Notes: generated by a model not told the origin, from the sequence alone. A stretch of 64,000 nt of DNA from an uncultured Lachnospiraceae bacterium (GCA_947630805.1 CANRIV010000003.1:1-64000); one strand, 5' to 3'; shown: positions 39,401-50,408, numbered from the stretch's first letter. Program-made: numbers and translations.

Positions 39401-42400
39401 ATGAACAGTTTTGATTATCCACTGTTACAATTAAATGAATATGAGCAGGTAAAGGACTGCATTTTACACAATAAATCCTGTCAGGTAACAGGGTGTGCAG
39501 ATTCACAGCTTGCCCATTTTATGAATGGTTTGAGCAATGGCTGTCAGCAGAAAGTCATTGTTACTTTTAGTGCCATAAAAGCAAAAGAATTGTATGAAGA
39601 TTTAAGAGGATTTACAGAGGATGTCGTTATTTATCCGTCAAAGGATTTTATATTTTTCAGTGCAGATGTTCATGGCAATTATATTTTAAAGCAAAGACTG
39701 GAGTTTATACAGAAAGTGGTGGAAGACAAGCCGTTTACTGTAGTACTGACGGCAGATGCTTTTATGGACAAAATTATGCCCCTGGAGCAGATAAAGAATA
39801 ATTATATTGAGATTCGCGAGGGAAATATCATCGAAATTGATGCGCTGAAAAAGAAACTGTTGAACATGGGATACGAGGCAGTAGAGCAGATAGACAGTCC
39901 GGGTCAGTTTGCTGTGAGAGGAAGTATTGTAGATATTTACACGCTGACCGATGATGTTCCTTATCGGATTGATTTTTGGGATGATACCGTAGATTTGATA
40001 AAGAGCTTTGAAGTTGAAAGTCAGCGCTCTATCGAAAATTTAGAAAAAATCAAAATATATCCGGCCAGTGAGTATTTTTTTACAGAAGAACAGATTGCGG
40101 ATGGAATGGAAAAAATCCGCATGGAGGCAGAGGATACAGTAAAAAAACTTCGAGATGAATTTAAGACGGAGGAAGCGCACAGACTGGGGCTTGCCGTAAG
40201 AGAGTTTTTAGAACAGGCACAAATAAATCCTTACAGCATGTCAATGGATAGTTATGTAAACTATTTTTGCGAAAATACAGTAAGCCTGCTGGATTATTTT
40301 GATCATCCGTTATTTATGATTGATGAGCCAAACCGTGTAGAAGAGCAGCTGCATGCGGTAGACGCTGAATTCCGGGAAAGTATGTCAAATAGACTGGAAA
40401 AAGGATATGTGCTTCCTTCTCAGACCAATATTATGTGGGATAAAGAGAGTATTCTTGCCCGGATAAATGAAGGAAATAAGATATTATTTACTACGATTTC
40501 CCAGCGCGTCAAAGCTTTTAATACGGATGATTTTGTGGAGGTAAATACACGCAATACCAGTCCTTACAACAGCAAGTTTCAGATGCTGGTGGAGGATTTG
40601 AAAAAATATAAAAAGCAGAACTATGCTGTTCTTCTGGTGACCGGGTCGGGGACCAGAGGGCAGAGGCTGGCAGAAGATTTGCGCCAGTTCGAAATCAGTG
40701 CGTTTTTTGAAGAGGATACGACAAGAGAGGTAAAACCGGGCGAGGTCATGATTGTGAAGGGAAGACTTCGCAAGGGATTTATGTATCCGATGGTAAAATT
40801 TGTGGCCATTTCTGACACGGATATTTTTGGGGAGAGAAAAAAGAGAAAACGCAGGAAACATGGTTATAAAGGTACTAATATTTCCAGTTTTACAGATTTA
40901 AATATTGGAGATTATGTAGTGCATGAAAATCATGGTCTCGGAAAATATATGGGGATAGAAAAAGTAGAAGTGGACCATGTTGTAAAGGACTACATTAAAA
41001 TTGAGTATGCCGGGGGCAGCCATTTATATATTCTTGCCACACAGTTGGACATGATACAAAAATATGCGGACAGTGAAGCAAAGCCGCCAAAACTGAACAG
41101 ACTGGGCGGTCAGGAGTGGAATAAAACAAAAAAACGGGTCAAAAAGGCTGTGGCAGACATTGCAAGAGAATTGGTGGAATTATATGCCGTCAGACAAAAT
41201 GGAGAAGGATACCAATTTTCAGAAGATACGCAATGGCAGAAAGAATTTGAAGAACTGTTTCCTTTTGAGGAGACAGAGGATCAGAAGAATGCTATCAATG
41301 AAGTGAAAAAGGACATGGAGAGTCCGAAAATCATGGATCGGCTGATTTGCGGTGATGTCGGATTTGGAAAGACGGAAATCGCAATCCGGGCTGCGTTTAA
41401 GGCAGTTCAGGATAATAAACAAGTGGCTTATCTGGTGCCGACGACTGTTCTGGCACAGCAGCACTATAAAACATTTAAGCAGCGGTTTAAGGATTTTCCG
41501 GTCAGAGTGGAAATGCTTTCCAGATTCCGCACAAAAGCTAATATTGAACAGAATATCAAAGATTTAAAAAAGGGATATGTCGATATCGTTATTGGTACGC
41601 ATCGGCTTCTTTCCAAAGATGTAAAATATAAAGATTTGGGATTGTTGATTATTGATGAGGAACAGCGTTTTGGTGTAAAGCATAAGGAGAAAATCAAAGA
41701 GTTAAAAAATAATGTGGATGTCATTACATTGACTGCCACGCCAATTCCGCGGACGCTCCACATGAGTCTGATAGGAATCCGGGATATGTGTGTTATGGAG
41801 GAGCCGCCACAGGACCGGATGCCGATTCAGACATTTGTTATGGAGTACAATGAAGAAATTACAAGAGAAGCGATTCACCGGGAATTATCACGGGGAGGCC
41901 AGGTATACTATGTTTATAACAGAGTGGCGGACATTGGTGAAGTGGCGGCAAGAGTTCAGAAACTTGTACCGGATGCCAGTGTGGCATTTGCGCACGGACA
42001 GATGCGGGAGCGGGAATTGGAAGACATTATGTATGATTTCGTGAACGGGGACATTGATGTGCTTGTCAGCACTACCATTATTGAAACGGGTCTGGATATT
42101 CCCAATGCCAATACCATTATTATACACAATGCCGAGCGGATGGGATTATCCCAGCTGTATCAGCTGAGGGGACGTGTAGGACGAAGCAATCGGATGGCTT
42201 ACGCATTTTTAATGTATAGCAGAAATAAGATGCTCACAGAAGTTGCTGAAAAACGGTTAGGGGCGATTCGTGATTTTACGGAGTTGGGCTCCGGTGTAAA
42301 AATCGCCATGAGAGATTTGGAAATCAGAGGAACAGGAAATCTTCTTGGGGCAGCCCAGAGCGGTCACATGGAAGCCGTGGGGTATGATTTATATTGTAAA

Positions 42401-42898
42401 ATGTTGAATCAGGCAATCGAGGCGTTAAAAGGAAAATCAATTCATGAAGATTTTGAAACAAAAATTGATTTAACCTGTGATGCGTATGTACCGCCATCTT
42501 ACATTAGAGACGAAGCGTTGAAAATGGATATTTATAAGAGGATTGCAGGAATTGAGACAAAAGAGGAATATGAAGATATGCAGGACGAACTGCTGGACCG
42601 GTTTGGAGATATTCCGATGCAGGTGGAGAATTTATTGCAGGTAGCATTACTGAAAGCATCGGCACATTCTGTTTATGTCACGGAAGTTTCCGGAAACAAA
42701 GAAAAAATCAAACTGGTAATGTGGAACGAGGCAAAAATAGATGTAGAGCGTATTCCGATTCTGGTAAGAGAATACAAGGGGAGATTAAAATTTGTACCAG
42801 GAGATAATCCATATTTTCTTTATACGCCAAAGCCCGGAAATGATACTGTGATTGAAAGAGCAGGAAAGCTGATGGAATCCCTTTCTACATTAAAATAA
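39401..42898 (+). CDS. mfd: transcription-repair coupling factor
   Basis: UvrB-like N-terminus; DYVVHENHGLGKYMGIEKVEV; GDVGFGKTEIAIRAAFKAV; DEEQRFGVKHKE; TRCF C-terminal domain. Start uncertain (GTG 39389 or ATG 39401). Confidence 0.96.
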   Translation: MNSFDYPLLQLNEYEQVKDCILHNKSCQVTGCADSQLAHFMNGLSNGCQQKVIVTFSAIKAKELYEDLRGFTEDVVIYPSKDFIFFSADVHGNYILKQRLEFIQKVVEDKPFTVVLTADAFMDKIMPLEQIKNNYIEIREGNIIEIDALKKKLLNMGYEAVEQIDSPGQFAVRGSIVDIYTLTDDVPYRIDFWDDTVDLIKSFEVESQRSIENLEKIKIYPASEYFFTEEQIADGMEKIRMEAEDTVKKLRDEFKTEEAHRLGLAVREFLEQAQINPYSMSMDSYVNYFCENTVSLLDYFDHPLFMIDEPNRVEEQLHAVDAEFRESMSNRLEKGYVLPSQTNIMWDKESILARINEGNKILFTTISQRVKAFNTDDFVEVNTRNTSPYNSKFQMLVEDLKKYKKQNYAVLLVTGSGTRGQRLAEDLRQFEISAFFEEDTTREVKPGEVMIVKGRLRKGFMYPMVKFVAISDTDIFGERKKRKRRKHGYKGTNISSFTDLNIGDYVVHENHGLGKYMGIEKVEVDHVVKDYIKIEYAGGSHLYILATQLDMIQKYADSEAKPPKLNRLGGQEWNKTKKRVKKAVADIARELVELYAVRQNGEGYQFSEDTQWQKEFEELFPFEETEDQKNAINEVKKDMESPKIMDRLICGDVGFGKTEIAIRAAFKAVQDNKQVAYLVPTTVLAQQHYKTFKQRFKDFPVRVEMLSRFRTKANIEQNIKDLKKGYVDIVIGTHRLLSKDVKYKDLGLLIIDEEQRFGVKHKEKIKELKNNVDVITLTATPIPRTLHMSLIGIRDMCVMEEPPQDRMPIQTFVMEYNEEITREAIHRELSRGGQVYYVYNRVADIGEVAARVQKLVPDASVAFAHGQMRERELEDIMYDFVNGDIDVLVSTTIIETGLDIPNANTIIIHNAERMGLSQLYQLRGRVGRSNRMAYAFLMYSRNKMLTEVAEKRLGAIRDFTELGSGVKIAMRDLEIRGTGNLLGAAQSGHMEAVGYDLYCKMLNQAIEALKGKSIHEDFETKIDLTCDAYVPPSYIRDEALKMDIYKRIAGIETKEEYEDMQDELLDRFGDIPMQVENLLQVALLKASAHSVYVTEVSGNKEKIKLVMWNEAKIDVERIPILVREYKGRLKFVPGDNPYFLYTPKPGNDTVIERAGKLMESLSTLK

Positions 42899-42927
42899 AA
42901 TACGATAAAGGATTGTGAGGAAGTGCA

Positions 42928-43587
42928 GTGAACAGAAAAAAGATAGTTTGTCTGGTATGGGCAATCTGTATTATAAGTTTTGTCACAGGATGTCAGAAGA
43001 AAGAAGAAAAACCAAAGCAGACAGTTGCGCAACCGGCTTATGATACGGTGGCAATTCATGCGGGAAAGACAGATGTCTATTTGGATGAGGCAAGATATTA
43101 TGCGTATACGGCACAGGCAACATATGAGACATATTATTTGTCAGAGGGAAAAGAATTGGACTGGAACAGTCAGATGCTATCCGGGGTAACCATGCAAAAA
43201 GGAATAAAAAGTATGGTTTTGGATGATATTTGTTATCGGGAATGTATCTATGCTTTAGCAAAGGAATACAATGTAACGCTCTCAGACAGCGACAAAAGTG
43301 AAATTGAAAATTCCGTGGACACTTTTTTCTCCCAGACAAATCAGCGTCTTCTTAAAAAAATAAATATTACAAAAAAACGTCTGATATTTGTGTTTGAAAA
43401 AAAGAAAATTGCAGAACGGATAGAAGAGATTATGAAAGCTTCCAATAAAGTCTCTCCGGAGAGCGTGTATGAAAATTGGAAAAAAGGAAATACTGTTACA
43501 GCAGAAAAACAATGGAAAATGATAGATTTTAAGGAACCAATATTTACCCTGAAGGATGTTAAAGAGACATTAGGCTCCGATTCATAG
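42928..43587 (+). CDS. lipoprotein, SurA/PrsA N-domain-like without recognisable PPIase domain
   Basis: Lipobox FVTGC; helical region resembling the chaperone domain of parvulin-type foldases; position downstream of mfd. Confidence 0.6.
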   Translation: MNRKKIVCLVWAICIISFVTGCQKKEEKPKQTVAQPAYDTVAIHAGKTDVYLDEARYYAYTAQATYETYYLSEGKELDWNSQMLSGVTMQKGIKSMVLDDICYRECIYALAKEYNVTLSDSDKSEIENSVDTFFSQTNQRLLKKINITKKRLIFVFEKKKIAERIEEIMKASNKVSPESVYENWKKGNTVTAEKQWKMIDFKEPIFTLKDVKETLGSDS

Positions 43588-43606
43588 CAGGTCATTGGAG
43601 GAGAAA

Positions 43607-44656
43607 ATGAGAAGACATATCAGATGTGTAGTAAGTGCGGCAATTTCCGGACTTTTAATCATTTTGACCGCCAACTACACATTAAATATTGGAAAAGAAC
43701 AGAAAAGAGATTTTAATCCGGTACAGCAGGCGGTCCAGAGTGATGTGGTTGTCGAAGATTTTATTCATGATAATTATGTGATTCATGAAAAAAATCCCTG
43801 GACGGATTATGGTATGCACCCCGTCAACTATTCAGAATCAGAAAATGCAGCGTTTCATGGAAAAATCAGCGCAGGTGCGGCAATCTTGGTAAATCTGGAT
43901 AGCAAAACTGTTTTGTATGGAAAAAATGTTGACAAAAAAATGTATCCGGCAAGTACCACAAAGTTGATGACTGCTCTGACAGCGCTTCAGATTTTGGATG
44001 AAGAAGATGTGGTGACGGTAGGGGATGAAGTATCTATGATAGCATCGGATTCCAGCACGGCAGGATTTCGGAAAGGACAGGTAGTGACCGTGGAGGAACT
44101 GCTGAACGGACTGCTGATTTCTTCGGGAAATGATGCGGCTTATATTTTGGCAAAAGCCGCCGGATGGGAGATATTTCATAATAATATTGCCTATGAGGGA
44201 AGAAAATTCACACCAGAGCAGTGCATACAGAGATTTATACTGGAAATGAATAAAAATGTGAGGGATATGGAACTGGAAAATACCTGTTTTACCACCCCGG
44301 ATGGATATGATGATGAAAATCAGTATACGACAGCCAGAGATTTGTCCAAGATAGCGATAGAAGCGTATAATAATCGTACCATTCAGAGAATTTGTAAAAA
44401 ATCTTCTGCCAAATCCCAATCTTTAAATAAAACATGGAAATCTACCAATGAACTGATAAACAAAGACAGTTCCTATTATTATAAATATTGCCAGGGAATG
44501 AAAACCGGAAGTACGGGACTGGCAGGAAAATGTCTGGTGTCTGTTGGAAGTAAAGATAATGTAGAATGTATCAGTGTAGTGCTAAACGATAAGACAGATG
44601 AACAAAGATGGAACGATGCAAAAAAATTATTATCTTATGGACTGGAATTAAAATAA
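43607..44656 (+). CDS. D-alanyl-D-alanine carboxypeptidase (penicillin-binding protein 5/6 type)
   Basis: YPASTTKLMTALTAL (SxxK), SGNDAAY (SxN), KTGSTGLAGKCL (KTG). Confidence 0.92.
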   Translation: MRRHIRCVVSAAISGLLIILTANYTLNIGKEQKRDFNPVQQAVQSDVVVEDFIHDNYVIHEKNPWTDYGMHPVNYSESENAAFHGKISAGAAILVNLDSKTVLYGKNVDKKMYPASTTKLMTALTALQILDEEDVVTVGDEVSMIASDSSTAGFRKGQVVTVEELLNGLLISSGNDAAYILAKAAGWEIFHNNIAYEGRKFTPEQCIQRFILEMNKNVRDMELENTCFTTPDGYDDENQYTTARDLSKIAIEAYNNRTIQRICKKSSAKSQSLNKTWKSTNELINKDSSYYYKYCQGMKTGSTGLAGKCLVSVGSKDNVECISVVLNDKTDEQRWNDAKKLLSYGLELK

Positions 44657-44668
44657 AATGACAATAAA

Positions 44669-44712
44669 AAAGAGGATTTCAAAAAGTCGTCAGATTTTTT
44701 GAAATCCTCTTT
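44669..44712. terminator. bidirectional terminator between convergent genes
   Basis: AAAGAGGATTTCAAAAA ... TTTTTGAAATCCTCTTT perfect 17-bp stem. Confidence 0.92.
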
Positions 44713-44727
44713 CTTTACCCGGACAAA

Positions 44728-46680
44728 TCAATGGGAAACATTGAAAAAACTGTCCACAGTATTTTTGTCAATCATATGATTATAAACAATATTGTAATAC
44801 TCTTTAATTTCTTTCAGTTGAAGTGTCTGTTCCCTGGAGTAATAAGTACCGTTTTTATCAATGGCGCCGTTAGAATTAATCACCGGATACTTTTCATAGA
44901 GGTCTAACAGGTAATTGTGATAAGGAGTCAACTTTGTTCCGGCAATCTGATTTAAATAAGCGGAAAGATAATTCAGACTTATCTTATCAACTGTTTTTTC
45001 TTCAATATCAAAGTTTGCCCAGATAAGAAATGGTGTAATATATTTTCTCTGTGTTTCTTCCAGATTCAGTTCGTTTAAATTTTTATTATATAACTGAGAG
45101 GTCAATTCATCTTCCAGTTTTGGCTGATGGTCCCCAAAAAAAAGTAAAATAACTTTTTCTTTATGTTTTTTAAGAGATTCAATCAAGTTTTTTAAAGCCG
45201 AATCACTTTTGTTGAGCAGTGTCAGGTATTGTTCTGCTAAAGGATATTTTCCTTTGGAATCCGTCAGATAAACGTTTGTATCGAAATCATCGCCGGAATA
45301 ATCGTAGCCGCCGTGGTTTTGCATAGTGATATTGAAAATAAATTTCCGATTGCCAGTCATATTTTGATAGGAATCCAAAAGAAGTTTGTTGTCATATAAG
45401 TCGGAAGGATACCCACGCATATAGTCGATTTTCTTTTTATCCAAATCCTCAATAAAGGTAAAGTCATTAAATCCCAGATAAGTATATACCGGAATTCGAT
45501 TCCATCCTGACTTCTGCCATGGATGAATTGCCAGAGAGGAATAATTCTGGTCGCTCAGATTTGAGACAATGCTGGCAGTAGGTTTTTTAATGTAGGAAGA
45601 ATATACAACCTGTCCCTGCGGATAAAATAACATGGAATCCCCAGTCAGAAATTCGTACTCAGAATTGGCGGTATTTCCTCCATACACGGAAACATAGCAG
45701 TTGCCTTTGATGCAGTTCTCTTTCAGAGAATCAAAATATGGTGTAACTTCAATATTTGTATTCAGCTTGCCGAGGACGGATAAATCAGAAAAAGATTCGT
45801 TCATCATCACAATGATATTGACATCTTCCTGCGTGTCAGTGCTGTTCTTGGAACGATACTGAGAAGAAAGTTTTTCAATTTCAGCAACAGAATAATCCTC
45901 AGACGGCTGAAGATGCGACTCATACAGTGATAATGCAAGGCTGACAATGTATCCGTTTCCGGCAGTTTTGTAATGAATTGGCTCAAATCGAAATACTTTC
46001 AGGACTGCCGCATTGAGCATAAAGCATATGAGTAACAGGCAGATAATTGATTTGACAAAATGGAATTTTATTTTTTCTCTGTGTGCCTGCTCTAAAGAAA
46101 ATAAAATACATATTAACGCAAAAAGTAACAGCAGGAACAGAATATTCCATGCAACCATCAGGTTGTAATGTGAACTGATGCCAAGCGCTGTTCTTATAGA
46201 AGAAAAATCAGCAAAAGTTACGGGAGAGCCTCTGTGTCCTAATACAATGCTGTTGATGCAGCAGATAATAAATATAAGCCCCCCGGTAAGATATATGCTG
46301 AGTCTGTACCGCTGCGTCAGATAATAGACAAAAAGATAAAATAAAAACAAAATAAGTATATTATAAGGTGTAACTTTTGGATTGGCAGACAAAATATAGG
46401 ATGTGGTAATCTCAATGACGCACCATGAAAAATAGGCACATAAGAAAAGACCGAAATACTCTTTGTATTTTCTCCTTGGCAACAAGGAGAAAAACAGAAG
46501 GCCGAGCGTACTTGAGACAATATATAACGGATATCCTAATCCTCCTATTTCGGCGACTTGTCTGGCAAGAATCCAGAAAATAATATTTGGCAGCAACAAT
46601 ACGAAAAATTTTATCAGAATATTTTTGTAATTTGTTACCAGATAGTTTTTGTAATTGTAGATTTTATCCTTTGATATCAT
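44728..46680 (-). CDS. LTA synthase-like membrane sulfatase (phosphoglycerol transferase family)
   Basis: N-terminal TM helices; IIVMMNESFSDLSVLG; YGGNTANSEYEFLTGDSM; FGDHQPKLEDEL. Confidence 0.88.
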   Translation of the reverse strand: MISKDKIYNYKNYLVTNYKNILIKFFVLLLPNIIFWILARQVAEIGGLGYPLYIVSSTLGLLFFSLLPRRKYKEYFGLFLCAYFSWCVIEITTSYILSANPKVTPYNILILFLFYLFVYYLTQRYRLSIYLTGGLIFIICCINSIVLGHRGSPVTFADFSSIRTALGISSHYNLMVAWNILFLLLLFALICILFSLEQAHREKIKFHFVKSIICLLLICFMLNAAVLKVFRFEPIHYKTAGNGYIVSLALSLYESHLQPSEDYSVAEIEKLSSQYRSKNSTDTQEDVNIIVMMNESFSDLSVLGKLNTNIEVTPYFDSLKENCIKGNCYVSVYGGNTANSEYEFLTGDSMLFYPQGQVVYSSYIKKPTASIVSNLSDQNYSSLAIHPWQKSGWNRIPVYTYLGFNDFTFIEDLDKKKIDYMRGYPSDLYDNKLLLDSYQNMTGNRKFIFNITMQNHGGYDYSGDDFDTNVYLTDSKGKYPLAEQYLTLLNKSDSALKNLIESLKKHKEKVILLFFGDHQPKLEDELTSQLYNKNLNELNLEETQRKYITPFLIWANFDIEEKTVDKISLNYLSAYLNQIAGTKLTPYHNYLLDLYEKYPVINSNGAIDKNGTYYSREQTLQLKEIKEYYNIVYNHMIDKNTVDSFFNVSH

Positions 46681-46706
46681 TTTTTCCCTCTCCTAAAAAA
46701 ATATAT

Positions 46707-47348
46707 TTAACATGGACAACATAAATTAATCAGACATAACGTCGTACATGGGTCGCCGCAGCAGAACATGCCGCTCTGGTCGCCGCCATAAGAATACTGT
46801 CTGTCGGTGTACCATTGGCTTCCGCTTTGTAAGACCTGTACGAGCTGTTGGTATTGCAGATTATCGGGCTCCATATTCAATGCCGTCTGGGCATGATCCA
46901 TGGCAATCATATTATTTCCGGCGCCATTGTTTGCCAGTGCGCTTAGAAAATACCATTGGGCAGTACGATTCTGTATATTACCCAGTACATTCAGAGCCTC
47001 CTGAAAGTGACGGCTGTTGATATAGTTGGCAGCTGCAGTATAGTAAGTATCTTCTTCGCCGTAGGAGGAATGGGTGCCTGCACCGCCAAATCCCCCAAAA
47101 GGTCCATATCCGCCCTGACCGAAAGGTCCATATCCTTCAAAAGTTCCCTGTCCGCCATTTTTTCTCTCATTCATAATCTGATCATATGCCTGTTGGACCA
47201 GTTTGAACATTTCTTCCGCTTTTTCCCTGTTAGGATTATTGACATTAGCGTCAGGGTGATATTTTCGGCTTAATTCCCGATATGCTTTTTTGATTTCGTC
47301 TTCTGAGGCATCTCGTGATACCCCCAGCACGCTATATGGATTGCTCAT
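46707..47348 (-). CDS. J-domain protein with TPR-like middle and Cys-rich C-terminal tail
   Basis: [60 protein letters not shown]-rich; ends [21 protein letters not shown]. Confidence 0.9.
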   Translation of the reverse strand: MSNPYSVLGVSRDASEDEIKKAYRELSRKYHPDANVNNPNREKAEEMFKLVQQAYDQIMNERKNGGQGTFEGYGPFGQGGYGPFGGFGGAGTHSSYGEEDTYYTAAANYINSRHFQEALNVLGNIQNRTAQWYFLSALANNGAGNNMIAMDHAQTALNMEPDNLQYQQLVQVLQSGSQWYTDRQYSYGGDQSGMFCCGDPCTTLCLINLCCPC

Positions 47349-47371
47349 AATTGTTTGTTTCTTTCTATAGA

Positions 47372-48199
47372 TTATAACTCATTTTTAGAAATCTCTTCTC
47401 TATGTTTCCGAATCCGGTAGTAAGAGCAAAAAACTCCGGCATAAAGAATATTTCTCAAAATATCTGCATGGCGCAAAATAGGAAGCATTTCAAATTCGCT
47501 ACAACATTCCGCCATCATCATAGTAAGCCCGGAATGTATTTTATCATCAAATCCGGGGTTTGTGCAAACAGATTTTAAAGGATTGTAGAGGTTTTGCCTG
47601 ATATCTTTTTCCAAATCGTCATATGCGTCAAGAATATAAATGAATTTTCCTAAAAAAAATCCCATTTTTTGTAGAGATTCTTTCCACATATCATTTTGGG
47701 GAGAAAAAACGGTGCGGGTTATGTTTCCAAAGATACCGGCCATAATATCAATATTTGTTTCTCCCTGTTTTTCCAATGTGGTAATCTGTTTTAGAAGAGC
47801 ACGAATCGAATCGGATTTGTCCTTGTATTCAGGCTTTGATTTCAATAATTTAGAAAAAGCCAGGGAAAGAATTTTTCGCTCGTCCTGCCAGTCATCCAAA
47901 GCTTTCCATTTTGCCAGAATAATATTCATATCCGCCACATAATCGGTATATTTTGTCTGTATGATGTTACGTTTTTCGAGAGGATGCAGCATACAACGGT
48001 GCTGCGTTTCCTCCATGTCAGCCTCATAAAGAGATGAGAGAAGCAGTGCCAGAAAAGTCATATCATAAGTCAGAGTCAGCTGCCCTTTCAGCCCGTAATT
48101 TTCCCGGAGAGAATGACAGAGTCCGCAGTAATATCCCCGATATATTTCAAAATCTTTTATTTTCAACTCCGGTTTGTTTATCGTTACATAACCAAACAT
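47372..48199 (-). CDS. DUF5685-like conserved protein
   Basis: [59 protein letters not shown]; adjacent to J-domain gene. Confidence 0.75.
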   Translation of the reverse strand: MFGYVTINKPELKIKDFEIYRGYYCGLCHSLRENYGLKGQLTLTYDMTFLALLLSSLYEADMEETQHRCMLHPLEKRNIIQTKYTDYVADMNIILAKWKALDDWQDERKILSLAFSKLLKSKPEYKDKSDSIRALLKQITTLEKQGETNIDIMAGIFGNITRTVFSPQNDMWKESLQKMGFFLGKFIYILDAYDDLEKDIRQNLYNPLKSVCTNPGFDDKIHSGLTMMMAECCSEFEMLPILRHADILRNILYAGVFCSYYRIRKHREEISKNEL

Positions 48200-48207
48200 A
48201 ATATCTT

Positions 48208-48618
48208 TTAACTCTTTCGTATAAATTTTTCATTACACTTAGGGCAGCGGATTTGAATTTTTCCGTGTCCTTTTGGCACGCGAATTCTTTGACCGCAGTT
48301 TGGACAGCGGAAAAATCTGTAATATTTTTTTTGCCCGGCAATCGTTTTTTCTGTCTGAAATTTTCTGCGAATACCTCCGGTTAATTTTAAATATTTTTCG
48401 TTTTCCGCTGCTCTCTTATAAATATTTCTGGAAAACATTCTAAAGTATACAACAATCAAAAGAAAGAGAATAAGTGTGCTGATGACAGAATCGGCAATAT
48501 TTCTTGTAAATAAGGAAATAAAACATAAAACAAAAATGCAGATAAACAAAAATCTGGATAATTGGTCCATTCCATATCTTCCATACATAAATTGTGCAAA
48601 TTTATCTCTCCAGCGCAT
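48208..48618 (-). CDS. small membrane protein with C-terminal zinc ribbon
   Basis: Two TM helices; FRCPNCGQRIRVPKGHGKIQIRCPKCNEKF. Confidence 0.75.
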   Translation of the reverse strand: MRWRDKFAQFMYGRYGMDQLSRFLFICIFVLCFISLFTRNIADSVISTLILFLLIVVYFRMFSRNIYKRAAENEKYLKLTGGIRRKFQTEKTIAGQKKYYRFFRCPNCGQRIRVPKGHGKIQIRCPKCNEKFIRKS

Positions 48619-48854
48619 AGAAACTCCTTTCTATAAAAAACCGTTATTGTTTTAGATTATCCCAGGGAATCAATAAAATCAATGTTAAAATTTATATTTT
48701 ACATTTTTGACATAAAAGTTTACAAAAAAGACAAAAAAAGTATATCAGTCTTTTTCCAGAAGATTCCGAGCATAAAACTGTAAGATATTTATTGAAAAAT
48801 ATGAAATAATAATATAGAATGGGATAAGATGATAAGAGCATGATAAAAAATTGA

Positions 48855-48863
48855 GGGGGGGGG
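48855..48863. repeat. homopolymer G9 tract in 5' leader of the polysaccharide locus
   Basis: ttgaGGGGGGGGGtagatag in an AT-rich intergenic region. Confidence 0.95.
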
Positions 48864-48956
48864 TAGATAGAAAAACAGCAATATTTTATTATAAAATAAA
48901 ATAGAATAAAAGAAAATAATATGTAGTTGTGTTACCAACGATAGAAGAGGTGGATT

Positions 48957-50408
48957 ATGCACATTAAAAAAAGCAGTTGGCTAAAACATATCGACTTTGT
49001 GTTTACGGATTTGATTTGCATTAATATATCTTTTGTAATCGCATATGTCTTGAGATTTATACATTCCGGATTGATAAATCCTTATGCTTCTAACGGATAC
49101 CGGATGATTATCAGCGTCATGATGATAGCACATTTTGTAATTATCTTTTTTTCGGAACATTATTCGGGAATATTGAGACGCGGTTATTTTAAAGAATTTG
49201 TAAAAGTGATAATACATAACATGGTGCTTGTTGGTGGAATTTTTACCTATATGTTTATATTACAATTAGGAGAATCATATTCCAGAACAGTTCTTGTGGG
49301 ATTTTTCTTTATCAATACCATTGTTATGTATCTGGCACATATCATTATGAAAAAAATATATATGCTGCGGGGTGTCAATGAGGCAAACAAACAGAAAATT
49401 TTGATTTTGTCGACGCAGGAGTGTATTGAAGATACATTGGATAAGTTTATGACCGGTGTGGATAAGACCTTTCATCTGGTAGGGATTGCATTGATGACAG
49501 AAGACCGTGCGATAGAAAGGATAAGAGATATACCGGTTGTAGCATACGGTCGGGAGTTATACGACTATGCCTGCCGCAATGTGGTAGATAGCGTGTTGAT
49601 TAGTGTGCCGCTTAAAGATATGGAAAATATTAACGCAGTTGCCAACAAACTTTTAGAGATGGGGATTACTGCCCATATCCGTCTGAATCTTTCTATTTCC
49701 GGTAAGGTAGATACAGTATTGGGTCGGATTAATTCTCTGAACGTTGTCACTTCCAGTGCGAAGACAATATCCTCTGGTGAGGCATTCTGCAAGAGAACAC
49801 TGGATATTGTAGCCGGACTGGTAGGATGTCTGATTACTGCAGTGTTGTTTATTTTTGTAGCGCCTGCGATTAAAATTGCGGACCCTGATGGACCGATTTT
49901 CTTTGGACAGGAAAGAGCCGGAAGAAATGGAAGAAAATTTAAAATATATAAGTTCCGCTCCATGTATGTAGATGCTGAAGAGAGAAAAAAGGAACTGATG
50001 GAAAAAAATAAAATGAACGGCCTGATGTTTAAAATTGACGCCGACCCAAGAATTATCGGTAGTGGTCCGGACGGCACAAAAAAAGGACTGGGGAATTTTT
50101 TGCGCGCCACATCGATTGATGAATTTCCAAATTTCTGGAGTATATTAAAGGGCGATATGAGTCTGGTAGGTACCAGACCGCCTACAATTGACGAATATGA
50201 AAAATACGAACTGCATCACAAAAGCCGCCTGGCTGCCAAACCGGGACTGACAGGATTGTGGCAAGTCAGCGGAAGAAGTGAAATGACAGATTTTGAAGAG
50301 ATTGTCAAACTGGACAATGAATATATAAAAAACTGGAGTATCGGACTGGATATAAAAATATTACTCAAGACAGTTGTAGTTGTATTGACCCGAAAAGGCT
50401 CCGTGTAG
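48957..50408 (+). CDS. exopolysaccharide biosynthesis polyprenyl glycosylphosphotransferase
   Basis: N-terminal TM bundle, CoA-binding-like region; C-terminal sugar transferase KRTLDIVAG...YKFRSMYVDAE...RATSIDEFPNFWSILKGDMSLVGTRPP. Confidence 0.94.
   Translation: MHIKKSSWLKHIDFVFTDLICINISFVIAYVLRFIHSGLINPYASNGYRMIISVMMIAHFVIIFFSEHYSGILRRGYFKEFVKVIIHNMVLVGGIFTYMFILQLGESYSRTVLVGFFFINTIVMYLAHIIMKKIYMLRGVNEANKQKILILSTQECIEDTLDKFMTGVDKTFHLVGIALMTEDRAIERIRDIPVVAYGRELYDYACRNVVDSVLISVPLKDMENINAVANKLLEMGITAHIRLNLSISGKVDTVLGRINSLNVVTSSAKTISSGEAFCKRTLDIVAGLVGCLITAVLFIFVAPAIKIADPDGPIFFGQERAGRNGRKFKIYKFRSMYVDAEERKKELMEKNKMNGLMFKIDADPRIIGSGPDGTKKGLGNFLRATSIDEFPNFWSILKGDMSLVGTRPPTIDEYEKYELHHKSRLAAKPGLTGLWQVSGRSEMTDFEEIVKLDNEYIKNWSIGLDIKILLKTVVVVLTRKGSV

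Noticed and set aside
38571-39506. 311-aa minus-strand ORF
   Set aside because: Runs antisense over pth (strong homology on + strand) and into the mfd start; composition typical of antisense shadow ORFs.
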